From JBFHES01 sp041584015 (GTDB taxonomy: Bacteria; Bacteroidota; Bacteroidia; Bacteroidales; M50B96): a stretch of 6,193 nucleotides of DNA. Every line of letters starts with the position of its first letter. The first letter of the stretch is position 1. Under the pieces are notes generated by a model. That model made no database searches. It had not been told where the DNA came from and worked only from the letters and a program-made list of their open reading frames with translations. This document shows positions 1-6,193 of the stretch, piece by piece. A program made the translations under genes and the position numbers. The stretch covers positions 1 through 6,193 of the forward strand of contig JBFHES010000266.1 of assembly GCA_041584015.1 (NCBI GenBank), read 5' to 3'.

Positions 1-1164
1 ATTAATGGCATATAGGTATAACTTGCCATTTTCCAGATTACCAATCATGGTTTCAACAGTTTGTATACCTGCGCTTAAAGGTCTGGCAGTAATAGATGTA
101 TCGCCTTTAGTGAAAAACATTGAATTGTCGTAACGCAAGTCTGTTGTATCAAGCAACAGTTCGTTTTCATCAACTAGAGAACCAATTTCGTGATTCTTTG
201 GAACATGGTCGTACTTTGTTTTCCAGGCCGCAGTGTTGGTTGAGTCTTTAGAAATTATTGGTGATTCGATAAATGGAATTTTTGTTATGTCGCCAAACGA
301 TAGTGTAAGTGCTGCTACTATTGGAATGAGTAGTGTTAATGAAATTAGTCTAACTTTCTTTGATTTGGTTTTGGTCATCATTTTAAATCGTTTTAAGGTT
401 ATTGAATTAAAACTGCTTGTAAGTGAAAGCGTACGGTTTAACTCAACCTGATTCAAAAGTAAGTGCTGATAAGCGATGAATTCATCACCCCGGCCTTTGG
501 CTTTTTCATCAGCCTGAAATTCGTGTACTTCCTTAACTGAACGGCGCAGTAGGTATATGAAAGGATTGAACCATTGCAGAAGTACAAAGAATTCGACGAT
601 TATTAAGTCGATGGTGTGTAAATTACGAATGTGTGATTTTTCGTGATTGATTATTCGGGTTTGTTCATTGGCAGGTAAGTTAGGATTAATGAATATGTAT
701 TTTAATATTGAAAATGTTTGATTGATCTCCGGAAGATACACGATGGTAATGTTATCTGATTTTTCTTTATCAGCATTTATGAAATAACGCACAACCATTA
801 TTATGTCTCTGATTGAACGGTACGAAAGTAACACTACAACGAGCAGATAAACGTAGAGCAAGAATTGGTACCAGGCAAATTCAACTACTTCATCAATCAC
901 CTGAATAACCGGATTTGCGATTTCGTTCGTTGGTGCAGTACTTACGTCATCCATGTATCTAAACTGGTTGATGTTTACAAACTCAGCGGTTTGTTGTGGC
1001 AAGCTAATAAATGGCACCAATACCGAGATGACTAGAATTCCAAGTAATAGAAATCTATTCAATGAGTAAAAAGTCTCTCGCCTCATAAAGATAAAATAGA
1101 AACCATACAGCAGGCTAAGGATCACGCCCGACTTCATTAGATATATGAAAAACTCTTTACTCAT
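1..1164 (-). CDS. M56 (BlaR1-type) membrane metallopeptidase, 3' end beyond window
   Basis: The frame is open from the ATG at 1164 to the window edge: 388 codons with no stop, so the C-terminus is missing. The N-terminal part has the M56 layout. Hydrophobic segments lie near residues 5-26, 38-55 and 100-118. The zinc motif HEKSH is at 174-178, followed by HTIDLIIV and a hydrophobic stretch. VHEFQAD at 214-220 holds the likely third ligand, E215. A further membrane segment lies near 272-290. By analogy with BlaR1, the HExxH site faces the cytoplasm and the region after residue 290 is periplasmic. That region (about 100 residues visible) matches nothing I recognise. The gene starts 14 bases after the stop of the M56/M23 gene and is its paralogue: both begin MSKE and share 29 of 37 residues from HTID to QAD. 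No strong ribosome binding site is visible. I infer it is an envelope sensor-protease acting on the neighbouring BlaI-like repressor. The family is secure; the signal is unknown. Confidence 0.9.
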   Translation of the reverse strand, partial: MSKEFFIYLMKSGVILSLLYGFYFIFMRRETFYSLNRFLLLGILVISVLVPFISLPQQTAEFVNINQFRYMDDVSTAPTNEIANPVIQVIDEVVEFAWYQFLLYVYLLVVVLLSYRSIRDIIMVVRYFINADKEKSDNITIVYLPEINQTFSILKYIFINPNLPANEQTRIINHEKSHIRNLHTIDLIIVEFFVLLQWFNPFIYLLRRSVKEVHEFQADEKAKGRGDEFIAYQHLLLNQVELNRTLSLTSSFNSITLKRFKMMTKTKSKKVRLISLTLLIPIVAALTLSFGDITKIPFIESPIISKDSTNTAAWKTKYDHVPKNHEIGSLVDENELLLDTTDLRYDNSMFFTKGDTSITARPLSAGIQTVETMIGNLENGKLYLYAIN

Positions 1165-1178
1165 AGTTGTGTTCGATT

Positions 1179-2732
1179 TTAATAATAATCTTGAGGCAGC
1201 ATTGTTCTACCGTCTTTAATTACCTCGTAATGCACTTGTGGTCGCGCATCAACATCAGAAACTCCTGCAATGCCAATTTCCTGACCGAGCATTACCTGAT
1301 CTCCAACTTCGTGATAGATCTTAGACAGACAGCCATACAAGGTTTGGAAGCCTTCATCGTGTTGAATAACTATGAAATTACCATAGTATTCATCATCATC
1401 CTTTTTCATAATAACCGTGCCGCCCGCAGTACTATATGCAAAAGCACCTTCCGTAACAATATAGACTCTTCCTTCATGAACAACATTAACAGTTGCTACC
1501 GGATGATCGGCTTTTCGAAGCACCATATGACTATCAATGCAAACCGAATTGTTTACTGGACGAATGCGTGGAATACGCCTGAGGTTCGGGTCAGAAGTGT
1601 TCGTTATTGTTACATCCCCTTTCAGAGCGATTTTCCCATCAATAATTGCCAAGGTATCTGCTATGTACTGCAAGGGACCTTTAACAGCAAGCATTCTACC
1701 TGTTGTAACTATCTCGCCAGTTGCTTTGTTAATAGATGTCCTGGTCGTATTCATCAGTTGCATTGTATCCGTTGATACCGAATCGTCAATGAAAACAATA
1801 GTATCGGCAGCATGTATGCTGCCTGGAATAGCGTTTTGAATTCCAGAACTCATTGAGATCCCGATTAAAAAAATGATTGGAACCATAACGATTAGGTTCA
1901 ATAGCTTTATTTTATTTGAATTATTTTTTGACATCATTTTTATTCGTTTTAAGGTGATGGAGTTAAAATTACTGGTCATAGCCAGTGATGTTCTTAACTC
2001 AACTTTCTTAATTAATAGTTTTTGATAACTCAGTTTGTCTTCCTGGGCACCACTTACTTCCTTATCTGCCTGGTACTCGTGAACTTCTCGGAACGAGCGG
2101 CGAAGCATATAAATAATAGGGTTGAACCAAAGTAGTAAAACAAACAGTTGAACAATAATGAGATCGATTGTATGTAGCTTTTTGTAATGGATGTATTCGT
2201 GTTCAATAATTTTGTTAATCTCATTTTTGTCGAGATTGGTTTTGTCGATGAATACCCATTTGAAAAATGAGAATGCAGTAACAATTCCGGGTGTGTCGAT
2301 AATTTTTAGTTTGCCGAGTTGTACCTTCTGCTGGTTTCTGCCAAAAACAGAGATTTTAAATAGGTCTCGTAGTGTAAGATAAAGTAGGAAAAGTACAGAC
2401 AGCAAGTAGACCAGCAGTATTATATCTGACAAGTTGTAGCTAGTTTGCTCTACAATTTCGGGAGCTTGCTTGTTTGTAGCAGGAATAAATTCGTCGATCT
2501 TTAAAGAAACATCATCAATAATTTGGTATTGAACAATGGTCTCGTTTTCGACGCTTAGCATTGAACTGAAATTAATGAGAGGAAGCAACACCGAGCAAAA
2601 TAGAATGAAATAGAGTAAAAAGCGATTTAGCGAATGAAAGGTTTCGCGCTTAAAAAATAAGTAGTAAGCAATGTACAGCAGCGTGAGTATTACGTTTGCC
2701 TTAAAGAAATATAGAATTAATTCTTTACTCAT
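1179..2732 (-). CDS. M56 (BlaR1-type) metallopeptidase fused to a degenerate M23 domain
   Basis: This is a 517-residue membrane protein. Hydrophobic segments lie near residues 8-26, 37-55, 103-121, 188-208 and 276-296. The M56 zinc motif HEYIH is at 178-182, and VHEYQAD (217-223) supplies E219, so the protease site looks intact. A low-complexity linker (about 300-400) leads to a C-terminal M23/LytM-like domain (about 411-513), recognisable from GNFIVIQH, GFQTLYG, GDQVMLGQEIG and VHYEV. In that domain only some expected residues remain. H419 matches the H of HxGxD but V423 replaces the D. C468 replaces the H of the usual YxHL. Q499 replaces the first H of HxH, while H501 is kept. I infer no hydrolase activity and a possible cell-wall-binding sensor role in the periplasm. 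M23/M56 fusions are known in Bacteroidota. The start ATG overlaps the stop of the repressor gene by 8 bases, suggesting translational coupling. BlaR1 normally cleaves BlaI; here that is inference from context. Confidence 0.93.
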   Translation of the reverse strand: MSKELILYFFKANVILTLLYIAYYLFFKRETFHSLNRFLLYFILFCSVLLPLINFSSMLSVENETIVQYQIIDDVSLKIDEFIPATNKQAPEIVEQTSYNLSDIILLVYLLSVLFLLYLTLRDLFKISVFGRNQQKVQLGKLKIIDTPGIVTAFSFFKWVFIDKTNLDKNEINKIIEHEYIHYKKLHTIDLIIVQLFVLLLWFNPIIYMLRRSFREVHEYQADKEVSGAQEDKLSYQKLLIKKVELRTSLAMTSNFNSITLKRIKMMSKNNSNKIKLLNLIVMVPIIFLIGISMSSGIQNAIPGSIHAADTIVFIDDSVSTDTMQLMNTTRTSINKATGEIVTTGRMLAVKGPLQYIADTLAIIDGKIALKGDVTITNTSDPNLRRIPRIRPVNNSVCIDSHMVLRKADHPVATVNVVHEGRVYIVTEGAFAYSTAGGTVIMKKDDDEYYGNFIVIQHDEGFQTLYGCLSKIYHEVGDQVMLGQEIGIAGVSDVDARPQVHYEVIKDGRTMLPQDYY

Positions 2733-3108
2733 TTTTACTTTTTCGTTGCTTAATTTGATCTTCCAGTATTTGTTTCATCTCTTCCAGTTCAGTAAGGCTT
2801 ACATCATCATCTTTTGAAAAATGAGATGCAAATTTGCTGGTTGAGTTATTAAAAAAGCTCTTCATCATTCCTTTAAAATAGAAACGGAAATATTCATTCT
2901 TTCTCACGGCAGGGTAATACTCATGTATTTTACCGTAAGTATTGAATTTTATAAAGCCTTTTTTAACAAGTACCCTTATCACCGTAGAAACGGTGGTATA
3001 AGCAGGTCGCGGTTCCGGAAACTGTTCGACAATATCTTTTAAAAAAGCTTTTTCAAGCTTCCAGACATATTGCATGAGTTGTTCTTCTGCTTTGGTCAAT
3101 TCTTTCAT
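2725..3108 (-). CDS. BlaI/MecI/CopY-family transcriptional repressor
   Basis: This 127-residue protein has the usual length of the family. Residues about 3-70 form the winged helix: LTKAEEQLMQYVW at the start is the family's opening helix, YTTVSTVIRVLVKKGFI (37-53) fits the recognition helix and the following turn, and the HEYYPAV stretch forms the wing. The C-terminal half (about 71-127) is charged and helical, as expected for the dimerisation region that BlaR1-type proteases cut. I cannot identify a cleavage site by eye. It is the first gene of a probable operon with two M56 proteases, which is the classical repressor-protease pairing. The chosen start gives the family-typical N-terminus; the only nearby alternative, M12, would remove the first helix. 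It probably binds its own promoter region, where a candidate operator lies at 3143-3156. Target genes other than its own operon cannot be seen here. Nothing shows a role in beta-lactam resistance, as no beta-lactamase or penicillin-binding protein gene is present. Confidence 0.93.
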   Translation of the reverse strand: MKELTKAEEQLMQYVWKLEKAFLKDIVEQFPEPRPAYTTVSTVIRVLVKKGFIKFNTYGKIHEYYPAVRKNEYFRFYFKGMMKSFFNNSTSKFASHFSKDDDVSLTELEEMKQILEDQIKQRKSKNE

Positions 3109-3112
3109 ATTT

Positions 3113-3143
3113 CAAATCTATGACTATTATTTTAATTATACAA
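3113..3143 (-). promoter_or_regulatory. Candidate Bacteroidota promoter of the repressor-M56 operon
   Basis: Read on the minus strand, TTG (3143-3141) is followed by 20 bases and then TAGATTTG (3120-3113). This fits the Bacteroidota consensus TTG-N17-23-TAnnTTTG. The -7 element ends only 4 bases before the repressor ATG at 3108, so transcription would begin at or very near the start codon and give a leaderless message. In AT-rich DNA such a match can arise by chance, so this is a prediction. Confidence 0.5.
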
Positions 3144-3156
3144 CTATATTTATAGT
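3143..3156. promoter_or_regulatory. Candidate BlaI-type operator (inverted repeat)
   Basis: The perfect dyad ACTATA-TT-TATAGT has 6-base arms and a 2-base centre. It lies 35 to 48 bases upstream of the repressor start codon and overlaps the candidate -33 element. Known BlaI/MecI operators have the form ACTACA-nn-TGTAGT; this site has the same length, spacing and outer bases, with one C-to-T change per arm. Its position over the promoter fits autorepression. The surrounding DNA is very AT-rich, which weakens the case. Confidence 0.5.
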
Positions 3157-3253
3157 AATAAAACTAGAAAGATAATTATAGATCGATGTTCTCGATTTAA
3201 TTTTGTCTGAGAAGCCTTTATTTATTATGGATTAACTGTTGACTGAATTAGCT

Positions 3254-4498
3254 TTATTCCAGAACAAACAATTGTTTAGCTAACAACACTTCTGCATTGT
3301 AAACGCGAATTTGATAAGTTCCTGCTTTCCTTTTACCGGGAGGAATGGAAATAGCACTTGAGATGAAAGCCCCACTCTTTAGGTGTTCAGCTTTAATTTT
3401 CTTTTTGTAAAAGGTTTTACCGTTTATGCCTATCCATTCAATACGAAGTTTAGGAGACTGATTACCTGGTTTGTTCAGATTATTGATTTCTATTTTTGCA
3501 TTTACTTTTGCTTTCTCTTTAATGCTGAACCTGGTGCCTATGTTTTTGCAGTTACCTGTTTTTTTATCTAAGCTGGAGCAAAGCGTAATTGTAGCTTTCA
3601 GTTTATTTCTGATAGTCTTTGTTTTAATTTCAGGCAGTAATTCAAAGTGTTTGGTGGAGCCTAGCAGCGATTTGAATAGGTAGACATTCAAGTAGTACTC
3701 ACCAATTGAGCGCTTATCCGGATCAAGTGATATGGCTGACTGCAATGTCCCAATGTTTTCTCCAGCTGCTATTTTGATGCTTTTCTTATAGAATGTTTTT
3801 CCTGCACTATCCATCCACTCAAAACGAAAGGCCAGTTCTTCATTAATAAATTCATCCGGATTGATAATCTGCAGATTGGCTCGGAGCTTTTCCTTCGAGT
3901 TCAAGTTGAAGGTATTTGTTGATTCTTTAAGCTTTGATCGAGTGCCCGAATATAAATCAAGCTTGGTTTCAATGCGTTTATTTAGTTTTAGAGGAGCATC
4001 AGCTTCGTTAATTAACCGAAAGTTTTTTTCCGCAATTAACTCACGGAAATAGTATAACTTCAGTTTATACTTACCCGGTACACGTTTTTCAGTAGTTGCC
4101 GAAATGGAGCTTTTAATTGTTTTGATTGAATCAAGCGGATCGATATTTATTTGCTTGGTGTAAATAGATTTACCATCTGGCCCTATCCAATCAATATGAA
4201 ACATTAATTGTTCATAAGCCTTCTCGGGTAATTGTTGTAAGTCTATTACAGTTTTTACTTTGCTCTTATCAGAGATGATAAAAGTATTTTGTTCGTCAAA
4301 GGCTTTACCTCTGTATGATTTTGCTTTGTTTGATAAAGAAATTTTAGCTTCAACATCAACTCCTGTTTTCGACGGATAAATATAGGTTGAATCAGCAAGC
4401 ATAATAGCTGTGTTGTGTCTGCTTGTACACGATGGCAACACAGTCTGAAGCAAGATGCTTATTCCAATTATGTATATGATTGATTTAATTAGTCTCAT
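3254..4498 (-). CDS. Predicted lipoprotein with three copies of an unrecognised ~125-residue domain
   Basis: I do not recognise this 414-residue protein by family. It starts with a short basic end and a hydrophobic stretch (about 5-22), then LPSC with Cys at 24, which fits a lipoprotein signal peptide; the mature protein would be anchored in the envelope. The rest is three divergent repeats at about 49-162, 174-287 and 298-413, with a period of about 125 residues. Each repeat has a segment like EWIGxxGKTFYKKxI (W104, W228, W355), then SSxIS or SAIS, then a KRxxGxYxLxVY-type strand pattern, and ends in F-x-L. The alternating strand pattern suggests beta-sandwich domains, perhaps Ig-like, but that is inference. 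Copy 3 alone carries two cysteines (C307, C317) that could form a disulfide. Copies 2 and 3 look closest to each other. It is rich in lysine. It follows the acyltransferase gene by 13 bases with a strong GGAGG site, so the two are probably co-expressed. Its function is unknown. Confidence 0.88.
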   Translation of the reverse strand: MRLIKSIIYIIGISILLQTVLPSCTSRHNTAIMLADSTYIYPSKTGVDVEAKISLSNKAKSYRGKAFDEQNTFIISDKSKVKTVIDLQQLPEKAYEQLMFHIDWIGPDGKSIYTKQINIDPLDSIKTIKSSISATTEKRVPGKYKLKLYYFRELIAEKNFRLINEADAPLKLNKRIETKLDLYSGTRSKLKESTNTFNLNSKEKLRANLQIINPDEFINEELAFRFEWMDSAGKTFYKKSIKIAAGENIGTLQSAISLDPDKRSIGEYYLNVYLFKSLLGSTKHFELLPEIKTKTIRNKLKATITLCSSLDKKTGNCKNIGTRFSIKEKAKVNAKIEINNLNKPGNQSPKLRIEWIGINGKTFYKKKIKAEHLKSGAFISSAISIPPGKRKAGTYQIRVYNAEVLLAKQLFVLE

Positions 4499-4505
4499 GC
4501 AATTT

Positions 4506-4510
4506 CCTCC
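4506..4510 (-). promoter_or_regulatory. Strong Shine-Dalgarno site of the lipoprotein gene
   Basis: The minus strand reads GGAGG, then AAATTGC (7 bases), then the ATG at 4498. The site lies just after the TAG stop of the acyltransferase gene. It fixes the lipoprotein start. It stands out because the other starts in the window have no comparable site, as is usual in Bacteroidota. Confidence 0.8.
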
Positions 4511-4511
4511 A

Positions 4512-5624
4512 CTACATCATTCTAATGAAATAATTAGTACTTCGAAGTTTTACACCGTAAAACCACTTACAAAGTGGCAGCATGATTAAGAGCATAATTG
4601 CTACGCCAATAAATGTTTCAAGAATCTGCCCTTCGCGATAGAAGAAATCCAATCGTTTTACAAAAATGCCAAGAATCGCCAGGTGCATTCCATAAAAGAA
4701 AAGAGGTACTTTTCCCGGAATACTAAATACCATTAAGGCTTTTGGGAATTTGTTTCCAATGGCTATAAACAGGCTGACGCCAAGTACTACCAAACCAAAA
4801 AATAATAAATTCATAAACAGGCTTGGCGGATATTTTTGATCGAGGAAAAACGAAAAACTAGCAAAGTCGGAGTAGGGTGAGATGGTACCATACGATCGTC
4901 CCAATCTGAATGCAAAGGCCAGAGCAATTGCCGATAATCCAATGAGTAAGCCGCGCGTAATTCTTTGCCTGTCGGTTTGCCAAATTTCTAACCAGGCAGT
5001 GGCCATAACCGAACCTAGAATTGATAAAGCAAACCAGGGAAGCACAGGATATTTGTTAAATTTACCTGCATCAATGAATGATTGCATGAATGCTTGAGCA
5101 AGTGCATTTTCGGGATCATACTCAATTTGTAAGAGGAAGGGGTGAATGGCCAAAATGACCAGCGCAATAAGTAGCCTTAGTTGCCATTTTAGTTTCACGA
5201 TGAGTGTAAGCAGAATCATTGAAAACCCAATGGCCGCTATAATTCCAAAGTGCCAAGGTTGAAAAGTTTTGAAGCCGCCCCATGATGAATTCACCCAGGT
5301 AATTTGCAATAGCACCAGAAAGATTCCTCTCTGGATTAATTGCCAGCGCGCCTCGCCGGGCGTGGCACCTTTTTCAATTCGTCGCTTAAACGACCACCAC
5401 ACCATGGCACCGGCCATCATTAAAAAGCCTGGTGCACATAAATAACCTGCATAGCGCAAGGCAAATTGTCCCCATGACGAAAAGAATGGATCGAGCGGAT
5501 CGAGCTGTAACCAAACATCATTGAAATAATACGAGCAATGCCCAACCAGCATTAAAATACCAATGAATCCACGAAACTGGTCGATATAATTAAAACGCTT
5601 TTTTGATTGAGATTGATCGCTCAT
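4512..5624 (-). CDS. DUF1624/HGSNAT-family multi-pass membrane acyltransferase
   Basis: This 370-residue integral membrane protein has roughly nine to ten hydrophobic segments. It has the hallmarks of the bacterial relatives of heparan-alpha-glucosaminide N-acetyltransferase (DUF1624). YIDQFRGF (13-20) is followed by H29 in the first membrane helix. CAPGFLMMAG lies at 63-72 and R99 starts the next helix. WHFGIIAAIG is at 124-133 (H125), YPVLPWF at 192-198, KYPPSLF at 264-270, and GKVPLFFYGMHL at 304-315 (H314). Family members move an acetyl group across the membrane from cytoplasmic acetyl-CoA to a sugar, or are assumed to; the bacterial substrate is generally unknown and cannot be read from this sequence. 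The length is normal and the gene looks complete. The start MSDQSQSKKR gives a short cytoplasmic leader directly before the first motif. No strong ribosome binding site is visible in the 40-base gap after the LVIVD gene. The family call is firm; the substrate, perhaps a cell-surface glycan, is speculation. Confidence 0.88.
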   Translation of the reverse strand: MSDQSQSKKRFNYIDQFRGFIGILMLVGHCSYYFNDVWLQLDPLDPFFSSWGQFALRYAGYLCAPGFLMMAGAMVWWSFKRRIEKGATPGEARWQLIQRGIFLVLLQITWVNSSWGGFKTFQPWHFGIIAAIGFSMILLTLIVKLKWQLRLLIALVILAIHPFLLQIEYDPENALAQAFMQSFIDAGKFNKYPVLPWFALSILGSVMATAWLEIWQTDRQRITRGLLIGLSAIALAFAFRLGRSYGTISPYSDFASFSFFLDQKYPPSLFMNLLFFGLVVLGVSLFIAIGNKFPKALMVFSIPGKVPLFFYGMHLAILGIFVKRLDFFYREGQILETFIGVAIMLLIMLPLCKWFYGVKLRSTNYFIRMM

Positions 5625-5664
5625 TATTTAGATGCCTAAAATTACCAGGGTTCTTTGTATAGAT

Positions 5665-6193
5665 CTATTCGTTTGGTTTTGAAATAACAATCAAACCCTC
5701 ATCTTCATCTGTTACAAATAAATGAGTGTCGTTTGCAGCAACGCCAAGCGCATACTCGGTGCTAACAGAACCAATAAGGCTTGGATTAGCAGGATCGCTA
5801 ATGTCAATTACTTGTAGTCCGCCTTTTTCTGCCGTCATATAAATTTTATCACCTTCGAGTAATAATTCCTTAGCGTAACCAGCACCATCGTACGATCCTA
5901 CAATATGTACATTGGTACTATCAGAAAAATCTACAACTTGTAAACCAGAAGTACCACATGCCAGGTAAGCTATCGACTCGCTTTCCGAAACTTCAATTGC
6001 TTCGGCGTATCCTGGTGTATCGAACCAAGCCGTTTGCGGGTATCCACCAAAGCCATTCTGGAAGTCGGAAATGTTATAAATACTTAAGCCCATTTCTCCG
6101 CAAGCTATGAGCAAATAGTTTGTATCTGCTGTGGTGGTAAGTCCACGCGCATAACCAGGTGTTTTAATATCTCCTCTAATATCCGGTTGCGAC
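5665..6193 (-). CDS. LVIVD-repeat protein, C-terminal part (5' end beyond window)
   Basis: The frame is open to the window edge, so only the last 175 residues are seen. A TTG at 6114 is an internal leucine rather than a start, because the repeat unit runs through it. The sequence consists of LVIVD-type units (PF08309 style) of about 35-45 residues. Each has a [P/A]GYA-like entry (PGYARGL, PGYAEAI, AGYAKEL, then EYALGV), a strand with YLLIACG, AYLACG, IYMTAE or LFVTDE, and a closing GLQVxDxSD-type strand (GLSIYNISD, GLQVVDFSD, GLQVIDISD, GLIVISK). Such repeats fold as beta-propeller blades and occur mainly in secreted or surface proteins. The chain ends soon after the last blade, with no type IX secretion C-terminal domain or membrane anchor visible; any signal peptide would be upstream of the window. 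It lies 40 bases before the acyltransferase gene on the same strand, so co-transcription is possible. The ligand is unknown. Confidence 0.87.
   Translation of the reverse strand, partial: SQPDIRGDIKTPGYARGLTTTADTNYLLIACGEMGLSIYNISDFQNGFGGYPQTAWFDTPGYAEAIEVSESESIAYLACGTSGLQVVDFSDSTNVHIVGSYDGAGYAKELLLEGDKIYMTAEKGGLQVIDISDPANPSLIGSVSTEYALGVAANDTHLFVTDEDEGLIVISKPNE

Larger units (their letters stand above)
3109..3253. other. Intergenic region between the two gene groups
   Basis: This 145-base AT-rich gap contains the candidate promoter and operator described separately. The part nearer the lipoprotein gene (about 3181-3253) shows no clear intrinsic terminator. The only dyad seen there is ATCGA-gaaca-TCGAT (3182-3196), with a 5-base stem of low GC and no T-run after it. 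No small gene or RNA was recognised. Confidence 0.6.

Noticed and set aside
233..451. A 72-codon plus-strand open frame
   Set aside because: It is antisense to the partial M56 gene, with no recognisable domain. The minus-strand frame across it is continuous and contains conserved family sequence.
1167..1775. A 202-codon open frame on the plus strand
   Set aside because: It lies antisense within the M56/M23 gene, whose protein has clear family motifs. The plus-strand translation shows no recognisable domain and no credible start context.
1537..1839. A 100-codon plus-strand open frame with hydrophobic stretches
   Set aside because: It is a shadow of the linker and M23 region on the minus strand. 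Its hydrophobic runs are a by-product of the complementary codons.
1179..3108. A beta-lactam resistance (bla/mec) operon
   Set aside because: The repressor-protease pairing is similar, but there is no beta-lactamase or penicillin-binding protein gene, and neither visible M56 C-terminal region shows penicillin-binding motifs.
3182..3196. Inverted repeat ATCGA-gaaca-TCGAT as a terminator for the lipoprotein gene
   Set aside because: The stem is only 5 base pairs with low GC, and no T-run follows on the minus strand, so it does not meet the pattern of an intrinsic terminator.
6112..6114. TTG as the start codon of the LVIVD gene
   Set aside because: The frame continues without a stop to the window edge, and the upstream residues (including PGYARGL) belong to the same repeat pattern, so the true start is outside the window.

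Overview
The window looks like a stretch of chromosome from a member of the Bacteroidota. The DNA is AT-rich. The genes encode families typical of that phylum: M56 (BlaR1-type) proteases paired with a BlaI-type repressor, an M23/M56 fusion, an LVIVD-repeat protein, and a DUF1624/HGSNAT-type membrane acyltransferase. A candidate promoter also fits the Bacteroidota TTG-N20-TAnnTTTG pattern. I cannot place the organism below phylum. All six genes lie on the minus strand, so the window reads biologically from right to left. The first and last genes are cut by the window edges.

Upstream group (6193 to 3254): the C-terminal part of an LVIVD beta-propeller-type protein is followed by a 370-residue multi-pass membrane protein of the DUF1624/HGSNAT family. 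Next comes a 414-residue predicted lipoprotein built from three copies of an unrecognised domain of about 125 residues. The gaps are 40 and 13 bases, so co-transcription is plausible. The lipoprotein gene has a clear GGAGG ribosome binding site, which is uncommon in this phylum.

A 145-base AT-rich gap (3109-3253) separates the groups. It holds a candidate Bacteroidota promoter and an inverted repeat ACTATA-TT-TATAGT, which resembles BlaI/MecI-type operators (ACTACA-nn-TGTAGT).

Downstream group (3108 to 1): a BlaI/MecI-family repressor overlaps by 8 bases an M56 protease carrying a C-terminal M23 domain. After 14 bases comes a second M56 protease, a paralogue of the first with an unrelated C-terminal region, which runs off the window. 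The expected logic is that of BlaR1-BlaI: a membrane protease senses an envelope signal through its periplasmic C-terminal part and relieves repression by the cytoplasmic BlaI-like protein. The unusual points are two M56 proteases for one repressor, with intact HExxH zinc sites but different C-terminal parts. The M23 domain of one has lost several of its metal and catalytic residues, which suggests a binding (sensor) role rather than hydrolysis.

I saw no RNA genes, insertion sequences, CRISPR arrays or attachment sites. I found nothing that amounts to a wholly new system. The tandem M56 arrangement with a degenerate M23 sensor candidate and the triple-repeat lipoprotein are the parts most worth following.
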